Assembly (NCBI GenBank): GCA_018304635.1
Contig: JAGVVW010000051.1
Location: forward strand, 1-39,806
Origin: Candidatus Aenigmatarchaeota archaeon
GTDB lineage: Archaea; Aenigmatarchaeota; Aenigmatarchaeia; GW2011-AR5; JACRMX01
Reading direction: 5' to 3'
Length of the DNA: 39,806 nt
Both the position numbers and the translations under genes were made by a program. Positions 1 to 9,088 of the stretch are shown here, piece after piece. The notes under the pieces are model-generated. The model was not told the origin of the DNA, did no database searches, and was given only the letters and a program-made list of their open reading frames with translations. Numbering within the stretch: position 1 is the stretch's first letter; every line of letters starts with the position of its first letter.

Positions 1-1
1 T

Positions 2-76
2 GGAAATGGAGCAAAAATAGATGCACCAAAAAAGTACATGGGAAAGCGGGTATATGTTATAATCATGGATAACTAG
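2..76 (+). CDS. C-terminal fragment of a DUF2080/AbrB-like transposon-associated protein (cut by window edge)
   Basis: Open frame GNGAKIDAPKKYMGKRVYVIIMDN* running in from the window start; G-(N/T)-x-A-x-I-x-x-P-K-x-x-x-G-K-x-V pattern. Confidence 0.45.
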   Translation, partial: GNGAKIDAPKKYMGKRVYVIIMDN

Positions 77-103
77 CGCCTAGTTTTGTCCCACACTCTA
101 TCA

Positions 104-628
104 TTACAGCACCTTGAAATATCCGTACAATACAATTCCGTTCAGGAGATTGTTAAGAAGCTCTTTTTCACATTCTTTTATCTGCAGTTCCATAACATTT
201 ATTTTTCTGTTTAAAAACTTTTCAAATTTGTCAAAATTCAGATTCATCCTCTTCTTTGTTATTACAGCAATGTCTACATCACTTTTAGAAATATCTTCAC
301 CTCTTGAATAGCTTCCAAACAGAATTATAGCTTCCGGTTCCTCATATATATCCTGCAAAAAATCTACGAGTCCGCTTGAAAATAAAGCATCTATGTTATA
401 AAGTTGTTTTTTAGCCAAGAAAACGTGTGATCTTGAAGCTTTAATGCATTTCGATAGTTTCCCGTTTTCTATAGTTATTATCCCGGTTTTTTCCAGTTTT
501 TTTGTCAGTTTTATGATAGCAGGTGCTGAAAGCTTCGTAAGCCTAGCAAGTTCCCGTATATGAAATTCCCTTTCAGGAAAGTCAAAGAACAGTTTAGCAA
601 CTTTGTAAGTGTTATCTTTAGTTAACAT
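104..628 (-). CDS. wHTH-MNT nucleotidyltransferase (MntA-like antitoxin), no adjacent HEPN gene
   Basis: N-terminal winged HTH, then ILFGSYSRGEDISKSDVDIAV (GS-x-x-x-G-x-x-x-x-SDxD motif). Confidence 0.85.
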   Translation of the reverse strand: MLTKDNTYKVAKLFFDFPEREFHIRELARLTKLSAPAIIKLTKKLEKTGIITIENGKLSKCIKASRSHVFLAKKQLYNIDALFSSGLVDFLQDIYEEPEAIILFGSYSRGEDISKSDVDIAVITKKRMNLNFDKFEKFLNRKINVMELQIKECEKELLNNLLNGIVLYGYFKVL

Positions 629-633
629 ATGTT

Positions 634-656
634 AATATTAGTTAACAACTAATATT
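634..656. promoter_or_regulatory. Candidate autoregulatory operator
   Basis: Perfect inverted repeat AATATTAGTT-AAC-AACTAATATT just upstream of the minus-strand wHTH-MNT start. Confidence 0.55.
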
Positions 657-732
657 TAAAGTTAACGCAAACATTTAATACGAAGGAGAATCTCAGCATT
701 GTCATGAAGAAAGCTTTTAATAAATTAAATAG

Positions 733-910
733 ATAGGCAAAACAATAGAGGAAGCTTTGAATAATTTAAAAGAAGCCACTGTTTTATATCTTGAAGAATT
801 TCCAATGAAAATGATCGAAAAGCCAATTGTGTTGTTCCGATGCATAAAGAGTTAAAGCTTGGAACATTAAAGGGAATTCTTAAACAATCATGCTTTAATT
901 ATATCAAAGC
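733..910 (+). pseudogene. Degraded hicB-hicA remnant
   Basis: Frame 733-855 reads IGKTIEEALNNLKEATVLYLEEFPMKMIEKP (HicB C-terminus); shifted frame from 834 reads VPMHKELKLGTLKGILKQS (HicA C-terminus); both N-termini missing. Confidence 0.7.
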
Positions 911-921
911 AAGAATTAATC

Positions 922-2094
922 ATGAAAGGTATCCAAAACAATATAATATTCAGCATCGTAGTTGCTGTGATTGTACTGGTAGTTGTTTTGATAATTATAA
1001 AAGTCCAGTCAGGTCTGCTTAGCGGCGAGGCAAAAAAATTATCTACAACATATGTGGGTGATAAGATATCAGTTTCATCTTCAACAGAACTTGAAGATAA
1101 TGTAGAAGTAGCATGCATCGGAGGTAACCGGTTTTTAATTTTAATTGGTTCAGAAAAAAATCCGCTGATAGTAAATACCAACGACGGTTCTGAACTCAAG
1201 GTTATTCCAATGGTTTCATTCGGCGGTAAGGTTGAACTGGACAGGAAAACAGCTATAATGACATTTCCGTCGCAGACACATTATCAGCTTGTTTTTGAAA
1301 TACAAAATCCGAAATTGATGGGTGAAATACGAACTAGAAACGTTGATCCATATCCAACACTCGTTACATTGACGTTCTGGGTTTACAATCAGCATATTAT
1401 TGGATTTGTAAAAGACCCATGCGCAAGCCTAACCATAACGAAAGAAAAAGATTGTCAGATCGGAATACATGACCTGATAAACGATAAAAAATATTACCCA
1501 TACTATTTGCAGTCAGTTGACTTCAAAATTGATATAGATAAAAATAAATGTATATCAGCCAACCCGCAATGCAGTGAATGTGGTGAAGGCTGGTTTAATT
1601 TCTGCGGACCTTGGGAATGCCATGCATTATCAAAAGCAATTATCACGAACGGGGGTTCTGGCTGTTATTATGATTTTAAATCATGTGTACCATGTATAAA
1701 AAAAGACTGTGGAACTATAACAAACAAAAATGAATGCATACATTGTAATAATAATTGTTATTGGGATGTAATTTCAATGAAATGTGAAAAGGTTCCATCA
1801 CGCTATGGATCTTCCGAATGTAAAAACCTTGACAAGTCAGATTGCATAGGCCAGAAGAAAGGCAATGCAATATGCCTCTGGCTTAATGATGATATAGGCT
1901 GTGTTGATGCAGGCAGTAATGGAAATAATATCTTATGCTATGCAGGAAAAACAAATGTATGCATTCTTGCATGCCAAAAATTATCAATTCACCAAACCCG
2001 GATATGTAATTATAACAAGATAAAATGCACAATTAACCCGAATGCTGTAAATGGATATTGTGATTATCAGATTACTCCCATCTCTTCGAATTAA
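922..2094 (+). CDS. Pilin-like, N-terminally anchored Cys-rich extracellular protein
   Basis: MKGIQNNIIFSIVVAVIVLVVVLIIIKV hydrophobic N-terminus; Cys-rich C-terminal half. Confidence 0.8.
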   Translation: MKGIQNNIIFSIVVAVIVLVVVLIIIKVQSGLLSGEAKKLSTTYVGDKISVSSSTELEDNVEVACIGGNRFLILIGSEKNPLIVNTNDGSELKVIPMVSFGGKVELDRKTAIMTFPSQTHYQLVFEIQNPKLMGEIRTRNVDPYPTLVTLTFWVYNQHIIGFVKDPCASLTITKEKDCQIGIHDLINDKKYYPYYLQSVDFKIDIDKNKCISANPQCSECGEGWFNFCGPWECHALSKAIITNGGSGCYYDFKSCVPCIKKDCGTITNKNECIHCNNNCYWDVISMKCEKVPSRYGSSECKNLDKSDCIGQKKGNAICLWLNDDIGCVDAGSNGNNILCYAGKTNVCILACQKLSIHQTRICNYNKIKCTINPNAVNGYCDYQITPISSN

Positions 2095-2117
2095 ACCTTT
2101 TTCAATTCCCGCTGCCA
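2091..2117. repeat. Operon-junction direct repeat, copy 1
   Basis: ttaaacctttttcaattcccgctgcca; related copies at 3163 and 4644. Confidence 0.6.
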
Positions 2118-2167
2118 CAAAACCATGCGAATCTGGTGCTGTAGTATAATTTTCCAAAAACATGCTA

Positions 2168-2530
2168 TCAAACATATTTCCCACACATTTCCATAATATT
2201 CTCAACGTTCCTTATCCATTGTCTTGCATCATCCTTGCTGTAATAAGATGTATGATATTCAGCAGAGCTCTTTTTCTGCAAGATATTCTGAATAGTGTGC
2301 AGAAACCTGCTTTCTTCACCACGGATAAGATTTCGTGACAACACTTCCTTGAAAAAATCGGTTGCCTTGTCATGCCGCTGTGGTGTTCTGCTGAATTTTT
2401 CTTCAAACAATGCATCCAGAGATTTTATCATGGCATGAGCAGACATAGCAGCAGAAACCCTTGGATTTTCATCAAGAATGTACTGTGCACATTTTATCCA
2501 TGAATTAGCATCTTTAAAGTGTTCATTCAT
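2168..2530 (-). CDS. HEPN-family protein (toxin candidate)
   Basis: Small helical ORF overlapping the wHTH-MNT gene 2523-3083; AEYHTSYYS motif near the C-terminus. Confidence 0.75.
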   Translation of the reverse strand: MNEHFKDANSWIKCAQYILDENPRVSAAMSAHAMIKSLDALFEEKFSRTPQRHDKATDFFKEVLSRNLIRGEESRFLHTIQNILQKKSSAEYHTSYYSKDDARQWIRNVENIMEMCGKYV

Positions 2531-3083
2531 AAAACAATTCCCTCTTTGTGTATATTTTTACCGAAAAAGGATTTAAGCTTTTCCATTTTTTAAACTTTTT
2601 AATTTCGACAATGTCGGGCATCACTCTGACTCCAGATTCGTGACTCATTTTTTCAGTTATTATATTTACTTCATCCTCCAGAAATTTACAGGTTTTTGTT
2701 ATCAGAATGAGAATATCTATATCGCTTTTCAGATTTGCTGTATTTCTTGCAACAGAGCCGAATAAAATGCATTTTTTTACAGCTTTTATTTTATAAATTT
2801 CTTTGGCATATTTTTTCGCTATTTCCTTCATATAATTTTGGTCAATATCCAGTATTTTCAACAGTTCTTTTAGGTAGTCGTTATTCTTTATTTTTACAGT
2901 TTCTGTCTTCCCTGCATAGCTCTTTAATACAATATCCAAATCAACGAATCTGTTGATTATTCTCCATACCGTTGTTTTCGGTATTCCCGATTCTTTGGAA
3001 AGCTCTGTCAACATCCATATCCTTTCCGGATAGTCTATTAATTTTTTAATAATGCCCAATTCTTTTTCATTTGCGATTAACAT
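2523..3083 (-). CDS. wHTH-MNT nucleotidyltransferase (antitoxin)
   Basis: wHTH plus ILFGSVARNTANLKSDIDILI; overlaps downstream HEPN gene. Confidence 0.85.
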   Translation of the reverse strand: MLIANEKELGIIKKLIDYPERIWMLTELSKESGIPKTTVWRIINRFVDLDIVLKSYAGKTETVKIKNNDYLKELLKILDIDQNYMKEIAKKYAKEIYKIKAVKKCILFGSVARNTANLKSDIDILILITKTCKFLEDEVNIITEKMSHESGVRVMPDIVEIKKFKKWKSLNPFSVKIYTKRELFYE

Positions 3084-3094
3084 ATACCATCACG

Positions 3095-3128
3095 TTTCAT
3101 TTATGAAACATATATTTCATTTATGAAA
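3095..3128. promoter_or_regulatory. Tandem palindromic operators
   Basis: TTTCATTTATGAAA occurs twice (3095-3108, 3115-3128), 20-bp period, next to the minus-strand start at 3083. Confidence 0.6.
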
Positions 3129-3162
3129 CATAAGAATCAGTATCTTTAATTATAATCGTACA

Positions 3163-3190
3163 TTAAACCATTTTTCAATTCCTCGCTGGA
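3163..3190. repeat. Operon-junction direct repeat, copy 2
   Basis: ttaaaccatttttcaattcctcgctgga. Confidence 0.55.
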
Positions 3191-3234
3191 GCCATTCCCA
3201 TACCCCATTTATGGTTAGCATAAACTTTAAATAC

Positions 3235-3270
3235 TATACTAAATAAATATTCATAAATTTATTTAGTATA
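3235..3270. promoter_or_regulatory. Long inverted repeat upstream of AAA ATPase
   Basis: Perfect 14-bp arms TATACTAAATAAAT / ATTTATTTAGTATA with 8-nt spacer. Confidence 0.55.
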
Positions 3271-3286
3271 CTAAATACAATAATAT

Positions 3287-4624
3287 ATGATATATTCAGT
3301 GATATGTATGCGAAAAGATGAAATAATGGAAATTTTACAGGACTGGAATTTCTGGAAAAAGGAATTGGATACAGGCAGGTATAGACCTGATTACATTGAT
3401 AAATGTCGTAATTTTCTTAAAACGAATGTTATTATAGCTATCATTGGCGTAAGAAGGTCAGGTAAGTCGTATATAATGAGGCAGTTGATGAATAAAATAT
3501 CCGAAAACACAGAAAAAAAGAATATATTAATGATCAATTTTGAGGATAGAAGATTTGCAGAATTCTACTCGAAAATTCTTGACGAAATCTACGATGCATA
3601 TTTGGAATTTTTAAAGCCCGACAAAAATGTTTTTGTTTTTCTGGATGAGATTCACAACGTGCCAAAATGGGAGAAGTGGGTGAGAACAATGCATGAATTA
3701 GGAAAAGCAAAAATAATAATTTCCGGGTCGTCATCAAAATTACTGTCAGGAGAGTTGTCAAGTGTTTTGACAGGAAGGCACCTTGATGTTCATGTCATTC
3801 CTCTCAGTTTCAAAGAATTTTTACAATTTAAAAATATAGAGGTAAAAGATAAACTTGATACAATATCAAAAAGACTGGAAATTAAAAGAGCCCTGAATGA
3901 ATATATGGAATTCGGAGGATTTCCTGAAGTTGTTCTGGGCAGCGAAAAAAAACAGCTTCTTTTGACATATTTTGATGATATACTAACAAAAGATATAGAA
4001 AGAAGATATAAACTTAAAAAAAGTGATATATTAAGGTCATTGGCAAAATTTTATCTGACAAATACCTCAGGCACTATAACATTTAATTCATTAAAAAAAT
4101 CTTTGGATACAACAACGAACACTATAGAAAAATTTTCTTCATATCTGGAAGAATCGAATATATTGTTTTTTGTAAAGAGATTTTCATTCAAGGTCAAGGA
4201 ACAGGAAAAAGCTGCGAGGAAAGTTTATGCAATAGATGTGGGATTGTCTAATGCTGTTGGGTTTAAGTTTATCTCAAATTTTGGAAGAATCATGGAGAAT
4301 ATAGTTGCAATAGAATTAAAAAAAGCAGAAAGCCTGAATCCAAACATGGGAATATTCTATTGGCAAAATCAGCAGCAATATGAAGTGGATTTTGTCGTCA
4401 AAGAAGGATTAAAAGTCAAAAAGTTAATACAGGCCTGCTGGGATATCTCTGGCTATAAGACAAAAGAGCGGGAAATAAGGGCATTGACAAAAGCAGGCGA
4501 GGAGTTAAAATGCAAAAATCTGATTGTAATAACAGAAGACTACGAAGCTGAAGAAACAATAAATGGAAAAAAAATAAAATTCATACCACTATGGAAGTGG
4601 TTGTTGGACACATTATTTTATTAA
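3287..4624 (+). CDS. Archaeal AAA ATPase with DUF4143-type C-terminus
   Basis: Walker A GVRRSGKS, Walker B VFVFLDEIHN, SGSSSKLLSGELSSVLTGR motif; likely start is the internal MRKDEIMEIL. Confidence 0.85.
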   Translation: MIYSVICMRKDEIMEILQDWNFWKKELDTGRYRPDYIDKCRNFLKTNVIIAIIGVRRSGKSYIMRQLMNKISENTEKKNILMINFEDRRFAEFYSKILDEIYDAYLEFLKPDKNVFVFLDEIHNVPKWEKWVRTMHELGKAKIIISGSSSKLLSGELSSVLTGRHLDVHVIPLSFKEFLQFKNIEVKDKLDTISKRLEIKRALNEYMEFGGFPEVVLGSEKKQLLLTYFDDILTKDIERRYKLKKSDILRSLAKFYLTNTSGTITFNSLKKSLDTTTNTIEKFSSYLEESNILFFVKRFSFKVKEQEKAARKVYAIDVGLSNAVGFKFISNFGRIMENIVAIELKKAESLNPNMGIFYWQNQQQYEVDFVVKEGLKVKKLIQACWDISGYKTKEREIRALTKAGEELKCKNLIVITEDYEAEETINGKKIKFIPLWKWLLDTLFY

Positions 4625-4643
4625 CACCCGGTTTTTCCCACAC

Positions 4644-4671
4644 TATAAATCTTTTTCAATTCTCGCTGCCA
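4644..4671. repeat. Operon-junction direct repeat, copy 3
   Basis: ataaatctttttcaattctcgctgcca immediately before the small pilin-like ORF. Confidence 0.55.
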
Positions 4672-4681
4672 GATAATTATC

Positions 4682-4837
4682 ATGGCATGGAACTTGACGC
4701 ATGTTTTGCTCGCAGTTGTTTTAGGATTTATAATACTCATGGTCTTTTTGACAATATTTGCAAATGGCCAAACTTTTTACATCAACCCAGCGCAGCAGAG
4801 AACCGCCGGGCTTTTGGGATTGTTCAGGCCGGTTTGA
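4682..4837 (+). CDS. 51-aa pilin-like small membrane protein (absent from supplied ORF track)
   Basis: ATG...TGA translates MAWNLTHVLLAVVLGFIILMVFLTIFANGQTFYINPAQQRTAGLLGLFRPV*. Confidence 0.7.
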   Translation: MAWNLTHVLLAVVLGFIILMVFLTIFANGQTFYINPAQQRTAGLLGLFRPV

Positions 4838-4842
4838 AATTT
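4799..4842. repeat. Direct repeat flanking TA cassette, left copy
   Basis: agaaccgccgggcttttgggattgttcaggccggtttgaaattt. Confidence 0.8.
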
Positions 4843-4891
4843 TTCATAAGACAGAAACCTTTTTATAGTTATTGTATCTAAATTTATACAT

Positions 4892-5470
4892 ATGTATCAT
4901 AACTTATACAACGAACTGAAACTTTTGCTTTTATATACCGGTGATTATAAAAGAAAGCTGTATCTAAGGGAGATAAGCAGACAGGCAAAAATTCCATTAA
5001 AAACAACCCAGAATCTGCTGGCTGCTTTTGAGGAAAAAAACATACTCAAAAGCAATAGCGAAGGCAAACACAAATATTTCAGCCTCAATCTTGATAATAT
5101 ACATACCAGATTTTTACTGCTTCAGACCGAAATATACAAAACAATATTATTCTTACAGAAATATCCAGTATTTAAAACGTTTGCCAAGTCGATCGAATCA
5201 AATGACCTAATAATTGTTTTTGGCAGCTTTGCCAATTTCACAGCTGCCAAAGATTCTGATCTGGATATATTGACAGTTTCAGAAAATCAATATAATCTTT
5301 CTGCACATTTAATTCCCTACAGGATTCATCAGTTAAATATATCACAAAAATCTTTTTTGAAAGCTGTTGAAAAAAAAGAAGCTCTGATAAAGGAAATAGA
5401 AACAAATCATGTCATATTAAATAATCATTCATTTTATGTAAATGCAATATGGCGGTATTATGGAAAATAG
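4892..5470 (+). CDS. wHTH-MNT nucleotidyltransferase (antitoxin)
   Basis: wHTH plus IIVFGSFANFTAAKDSDLDILTV; overlaps downstream HEPN ORF. Confidence 0.85.
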   Translation: MYHNLYNELKLLLLYTGDYKRKLYLREISRQAKIPLKTTQNLLAAFEEKNILKSNSEGKHKYFSLNLDNIHTRFLLLQTEIYKTILFLQKYPVFKTFAKSIESNDLIIVFGSFANFTAAKDSDLDILTVSENQYNLSAHLIPYRIHQLNISQKSFLKAVEKKEALIKEIETNHVILNNHSFYVNAIWRYYGK

Positions 5471-5930
5471 AAGATTGAAGTGGTGTTTTGGATTGAAAGA
5501 CGGGATGAAAGTCGTCGAGCCAAATGAAAGGTTATCCAAATCTTACCTCGAAGAATCTAAATCTTCACTACTTAGGGCAGAGAAAAATTTCAGAGAAGAT
5601 GATCTGTTATGGACAACCGTAGTTATTTACTATTCAGAGTATTATGCTCTGTATTCTTTTCTTCAGAGAATCGGTATAAAATGTGAGAACCATTCCTGTT
5701 CGATTTTTGCAGTTACGACACTATTGGGAAAAGACAAAACAAAGACAATAGAGTCCCATAAGAATAAGAGAATAGATGCGCAGTACTATATGAAAGTCGA
5801 TAAAAAGGATGAAATATACAAAATGCTGCATGAAGCTAAAACATTCGTATCAACATTTGATGAAATCATTTCTAATCTGAAGCAAAAAGAAATCAGTACC
5901 TATAGGAAAATTCTGAATAAATACAAATAG
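5460..5930 (+). CDS. HEPN-family protein (toxin candidate)
   Basis: ORF 5442-5930, probable start MENRRLKW at 5460 overlapping the MNT stop; HKNKRIDAQYYMK motif. Confidence 0.75.
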   Translation: MENRRLKWCFGLKDGMKVVEPNERLSKSYLEESKSSLLRAEKNFREDDLLWTTVVIYYSEYYALYSFLQRIGIKCENHSCSIFAVTTLLGKDKTKTIESHKNKRIDAQYYMKVDKKDEIYKMLHEAKTFVSTFDEIISNLKQKEISTYRKILNKYK

Positions 5931-5993
5931 ATTTCTCAGTCACGTTTTTTTAATAATAATTGCAGACGACTATACACAATTCCTGTTCATCAA

Positions 5994-6036
5994 AGAACCG
6001 CAGGGCTTTTGGGATTGTTCAGGCCGGTTTAAATTT
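5994..6036. pseudogene. Truncated second copy of the 51-aa pilin gene tail (right direct repeat)
   Basis: agaaccgcagggcttttgggattgttcaggccggtttaaattt; in frame RTAGLLGLFRPV*, preceded by YTIPVHQ versus FYINPAQQ. Confidence 0.75.
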
Positions 6037-6435
6037 CTTTTTCAGATAATCCACTAATTTAATAACATCTCCTTTACACGATTTCACGGTTTCTTTGTCT
6101 ACGGGCTTTCCATAATAATTTATCTTATTTCGTATCTTTCTGAATCTGTCAAATTTTATGGATGCGGTATCCTCATTCAAAACATTTTTGAGAAAGTATG
6201 TATAAGCTTCGTGTGAATAAATCTTATAACCTTTTTCCACAGCCATTGCCTCAAGTAACTGTCTTAATGCATCGTAATAAGCAGACATCATGAATGAGGC
6301 ATTTGTGTCTATAATCTCCATACTTCTGAGAATAGCCAGATTATTTCCTGACATTTTTGCCAGAGCTTTAGCAAGCTGAATATCGGGGTTTCTTTTTCGT
6401 ACCTTCCCTGATTCTATAAAATCCTGAAATTTCAT
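6019..6435 (-). CDS. HEPN-like protein (toxin candidate)
   Basis: Overlaps wHTH-MNT 6432-6971; RKIRNKINYYGK motif. Confidence 0.75.
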   Translation of the reverse strand: MKFQDFIESGKVRKRNPDIQLAKALAKMSGNNLAILRSMEIIDTNASFMMSAYYDALRQLLEAMAVEKGYKIYSHEAYTYFLKNVLNEDTASIKFDRFRKIRNKINYYGKPVDKETVKSCKGDVIKLVDYLKKKFKPA

Positions 6436-6971
6436 ATAAAAACCTCAAAAAATCCACTCATTCTTATCCCGTTCATGATATTGTTAAGGAGCTCTTTATT
6501 TTCTTTTTTTATATTTTCAACCTTTTTTTTATTCATTACAAACAATTGGATCTCGCTGCCAAAAATCTTTTCAAAAGTTGCAACATCCAGATTTTTTTTA
6601 GATTCTGATAATACAAACAAATCAATGTCACTTCTTTTTGTATTCTCGCCTTTGGCATAAGAGCCGAATAAAATTATAACCTCTGGATAAAGTTCGTCTT
6701 CTATAACTTCTATCAGTCCCGAATTTCTTATTTTGGATATATTATAATAAATTTTAATGTCTTTGAATTTTTCACTTTCTGCATCCGCCTGATATAAAAT
6801 GCAATTAAATTCCTTTCTCTTTCTGAGGAAACCGTCTTTTGCCAGAATCTGAAGATATTTTGATGCCGTAGATGGATTTATTTTCAGAAGTCTGGCTATT
6901 TCTCTCACTGAAAACCTTTTTTCAGGCTCTTCAATAAATATATTCAGGATATTGTCTATTTTTTTAAACAT
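6432..6971 (-). CDS. wHTH-MNT nucleotidyltransferase (antitoxin)
   Basis: wHTH plus ILFGSYAKGENTKRSDIDLFV. Confidence 0.85.
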   Translation of the reverse strand: MFKKIDNILNIFIEEPEKRFSVREIARLLKINPSTASKYLQILAKDGFLRKRKEFNCILYQADAESEKFKDIKIYYNISKIRNSGLIEVIEDELYPEVIILFGSYAKGENTKRSDIDLFVLSESKKNLDVATFEKIFGSEIQLFVMNKKKVENIKKENKELLNNIMNGIRMSGFFEVFI

Positions 6972-7000
6972 ATGTATAATTAAATAGACATATGTTTAAA
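6963..7000. promoter_or_regulatory. Candidate operator overlapping the antitoxin start
   Basis: 13-bp inverted repeat TTTAAACATATGT..ACATATGTTTAAA, 12-nt spacer. Confidence 0.55.
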
Positions 7001-7089
7001 TAGTTTACTAGTATGCCAGCAACTTAATATGTTTCTTCTTTTCGAGAGTGTACGAAAACCTTTTTCAACCAGCAGTACAAAATGATAAC

Positions 7090-7236
7090 ATGAAGCCGAT
7101 ATATATAGTTGTCAGTATAATCCTGCTCGTGCTGGCAATTTTGGTGGTTTTTGCAATTGCAACAGGAATTATGCCGCTGCATGAGAGCTTTCTGAATATA
7201 ATGAAAGTGGATAATGTTGCAGCATCAAAGTCATAA
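7090..7236 (+). CDS. 48-aa pilin-like small membrane protein
   Basis: MKPIYIVVSIILLVLAILVVFAIATGIMPLHESFLNIMKVDNVAASKS (internal ATG of ORF 7048-7236). Confidence 0.6.
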   Translation: MKPIYIVVSIILLVLAILVVFAIATGIMPLHESFLNIMKVDNVAASKS

Positions 7237-7255
7237 ATAAAAAAGGTAGGTTTAA

Positions 7256-8575
7256 ATGTCATTTACTCTGGAAAAAATGCTGATAACTTTTGTACTTTTA
7301 GTTTTGGCTGTTGCAGCAGTTGTTTTTTTATTTCAGCTCATAATGTCCTTGTTTGACCCTTACAAAATGACTGCCATAGCCAATGCACAGGCAATGAGAA
7401 GTGCTATGGAAGAAGCATGCGTCAGCGGACAAGCCGAGCTTCAGGAATTTCAATTACCACAGAACACCATGGAAAAGCTTTTCAATTATCCGGTTATAGG
7501 CAAAGCTGCACAGGCAGTTGCAAAATATCAGATACGGCTTAAGGGCGATCCGACCTATATTCTATATTATGAAGCATTTCCTCCGGGCAAAGGCTATACA
7601 TGGGAATGGTATGACGACCGACTGACTGATAGAAATCTAATTTATTTAGATGATGGTTATGATGGCAAAAATTTAGCAGAGTTTACAAGCATAGTATGGA
7701 CAGGTAATGATAATATCATTGATTCATTAAAAAAGGATCATGAAGGTGATATAAGTTCAATGGTTGCCAACATTGTTTTGAATGACCAGCTGAATCCTTT
7801 ATCAGGAATAACAGCACAGGGCAGTGAAGCTCATGGTGATGATGAATGGAAAGATAAAAATAATGTGCCGCCGTGGGGCAAATGGGATGGAAATTTCTAT
7901 GCATTTGGCGGCTACATGTTTTTAGACTCCACCCACAAAAGCATGATAAAATATGCATCCTGCGGACCAAATTCGCTCTGCCTGAAAACACCTGAAGGTG
8001 TATACAGATTCCCGCTGAATTACTGTAAGGGTGTTGAGTATGTAAAGATTGTAAGAGCTCCCACATATCTTGGTGGTTTAACACGTGTTAAGTCTAAAAC
8101 ATCTGATTTTCATATTGTTAGTCCATGTAAGATTTCAGGTGAAAATCTTCCTCCAATATTTGGGGGTTATGATAATATTATTGAAATCAAAGTCAAAAGT
8201 AATGATTATAAATGTGAAAATACGATAAACTATCCACTCTATGAAATAGATGAAAATAAAAAAATTATAGATACAAAAAATGATCATTATTCATGTTTAG
8301 ATGATACAAATGAAATCGGTAAATCTTATACATTTAAAAAATACATTGAAATAACAATACCTGCACACTATCAAACTAGTGGGGTTGGTTTTTGCTCTTC
8401 ATGGAATACAGAAATTAATGAAATGGCATTTGAATATGATAACAATATAGCTAAAAGTGATATTGTTAAATCAAGTGTGTGGTTATATCCCGGAGTTGTC
8501 TATTCTGATATATTTAACAAACGCTTTGATGCATGGCCAAAGGGTGATTTTGAAATTGGACGTAGAGATATATAG
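7256..8575 (+). CDS. N-terminally anchored extracellular protein of the pilin-like operon
   Basis: MSFTLEKMLITFVLLVLAVAAVVFLFQLIMSLFD N-terminus, long hydrophilic remainder. Confidence 0.8.
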   Translation: MSFTLEKMLITFVLLVLAVAAVVFLFQLIMSLFDPYKMTAIANAQAMRSAMEEACVSGQAELQEFQLPQNTMEKLFNYPVIGKAAQAVAKYQIRLKGDPTYILYYEAFPPGKGYTWEWYDDRLTDRNLIYLDDGYDGKNLAEFTSIVWTGNDNIIDSLKKDHEGDISSMVANIVLNDQLNPLSGITAQGSEAHGDDEWKDKNNVPPWGKWDGNFYAFGGYMFLDSTHKSMIKYASCGPNSLCLKTPEGVYRFPLNYCKGVEYVKIVRAPTYLGGLTRVKSKTSDFHIVSPCKISGENLPPIFGGYDNIIEIKVKSNDYKCENTINYPLYEIDENKKIIDTKNDHYSCLDDTNEIGKSYTFKKYIEITIPAHYQTSGVGFCSSWNTEINEMAFEYDNNIAKSDIVKSSVWLYPGVVYSDIFNKRFDAWPKGDFEIGRRDI

Positions 8576-8585
8576 GTGATCCCGC

Positions 8586-9038
8586 ATGGAAGAATTCAAC
8601 TGGCTCATAATAACGCTGATAATTTTGCTGCTGCTTGTAGTAGTGAGCATCGATCCTGTTTACAATGCAGCGCAGGAAGCCATGCGAACCAATGTCCAGC
8701 TTATTGCCAGTGATATAGCCGGCATAATAAATGCCATGAGCCCGGCTCGTGCTGATACATGCACAAATTATGAGCTGCCAAAAATGGAATGTAGCGTAAC
8801 TATTGACCCGGATTTAGGTGAGGTGAAGGTTACGTCGGGCAAGTATGAATATTATAAATATTATATAAAGACAGACACTTCTGTGTACATAGAAGCTCCT
8901 GACAATACGTTTGCATGCGACAAGGACAGAAATATGTATTTGTATTTTTTAAAAACTGACGGAAGTTTGAATATTAAAACTTATTTGGAATTGAACGGGG
9001 ATATGGAAGAGGCAGATTTGTGCGGGGTATTAAGGTAA
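8586..9038 (+). CDS. Pilin-like anchored protein
   Basis: MEEFNWLIITLIILLLLVVVSIDPVYNAAQEAM N-terminus. Confidence 0.75.
   Translation: MEEFNWLIITLIILLLLVVVSIDPVYNAAQEAMRTNVQLIASDIAGIINAMSPARADTCTNYELPKMECSVTIDPDLGEVKVTSGKYEYYKYYIKTDTSVYIEAPDNTFACDKDRNMYLYFLKTDGSLNIKTYLELNGDMEEADLCGVLR
9010..9036. repeat. Direct repeat flanking TA cassette, left copy
   Basis: aggcagatttgtgcggggtattaaggt at the 3' end of ORF 8586-9038. Confidence 0.6.
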
Positions 9039-9088
9039 TTAAATGAAACCAATATTAGAAACACCAATATAATGCTTTATAAACTTGA

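Noticed and set aside
4591-4881. 96-aa + strand ORF
   Set aside because: Overlaps in another frame the convincing 51-aa pilin-like ORF and the repeat copies; composition not protein-like.
7716-8084. 122-aa antisense ORF opposite the 7256-8575 gene
   Set aside because: Shadow ORF, no domain, no upstream SD.
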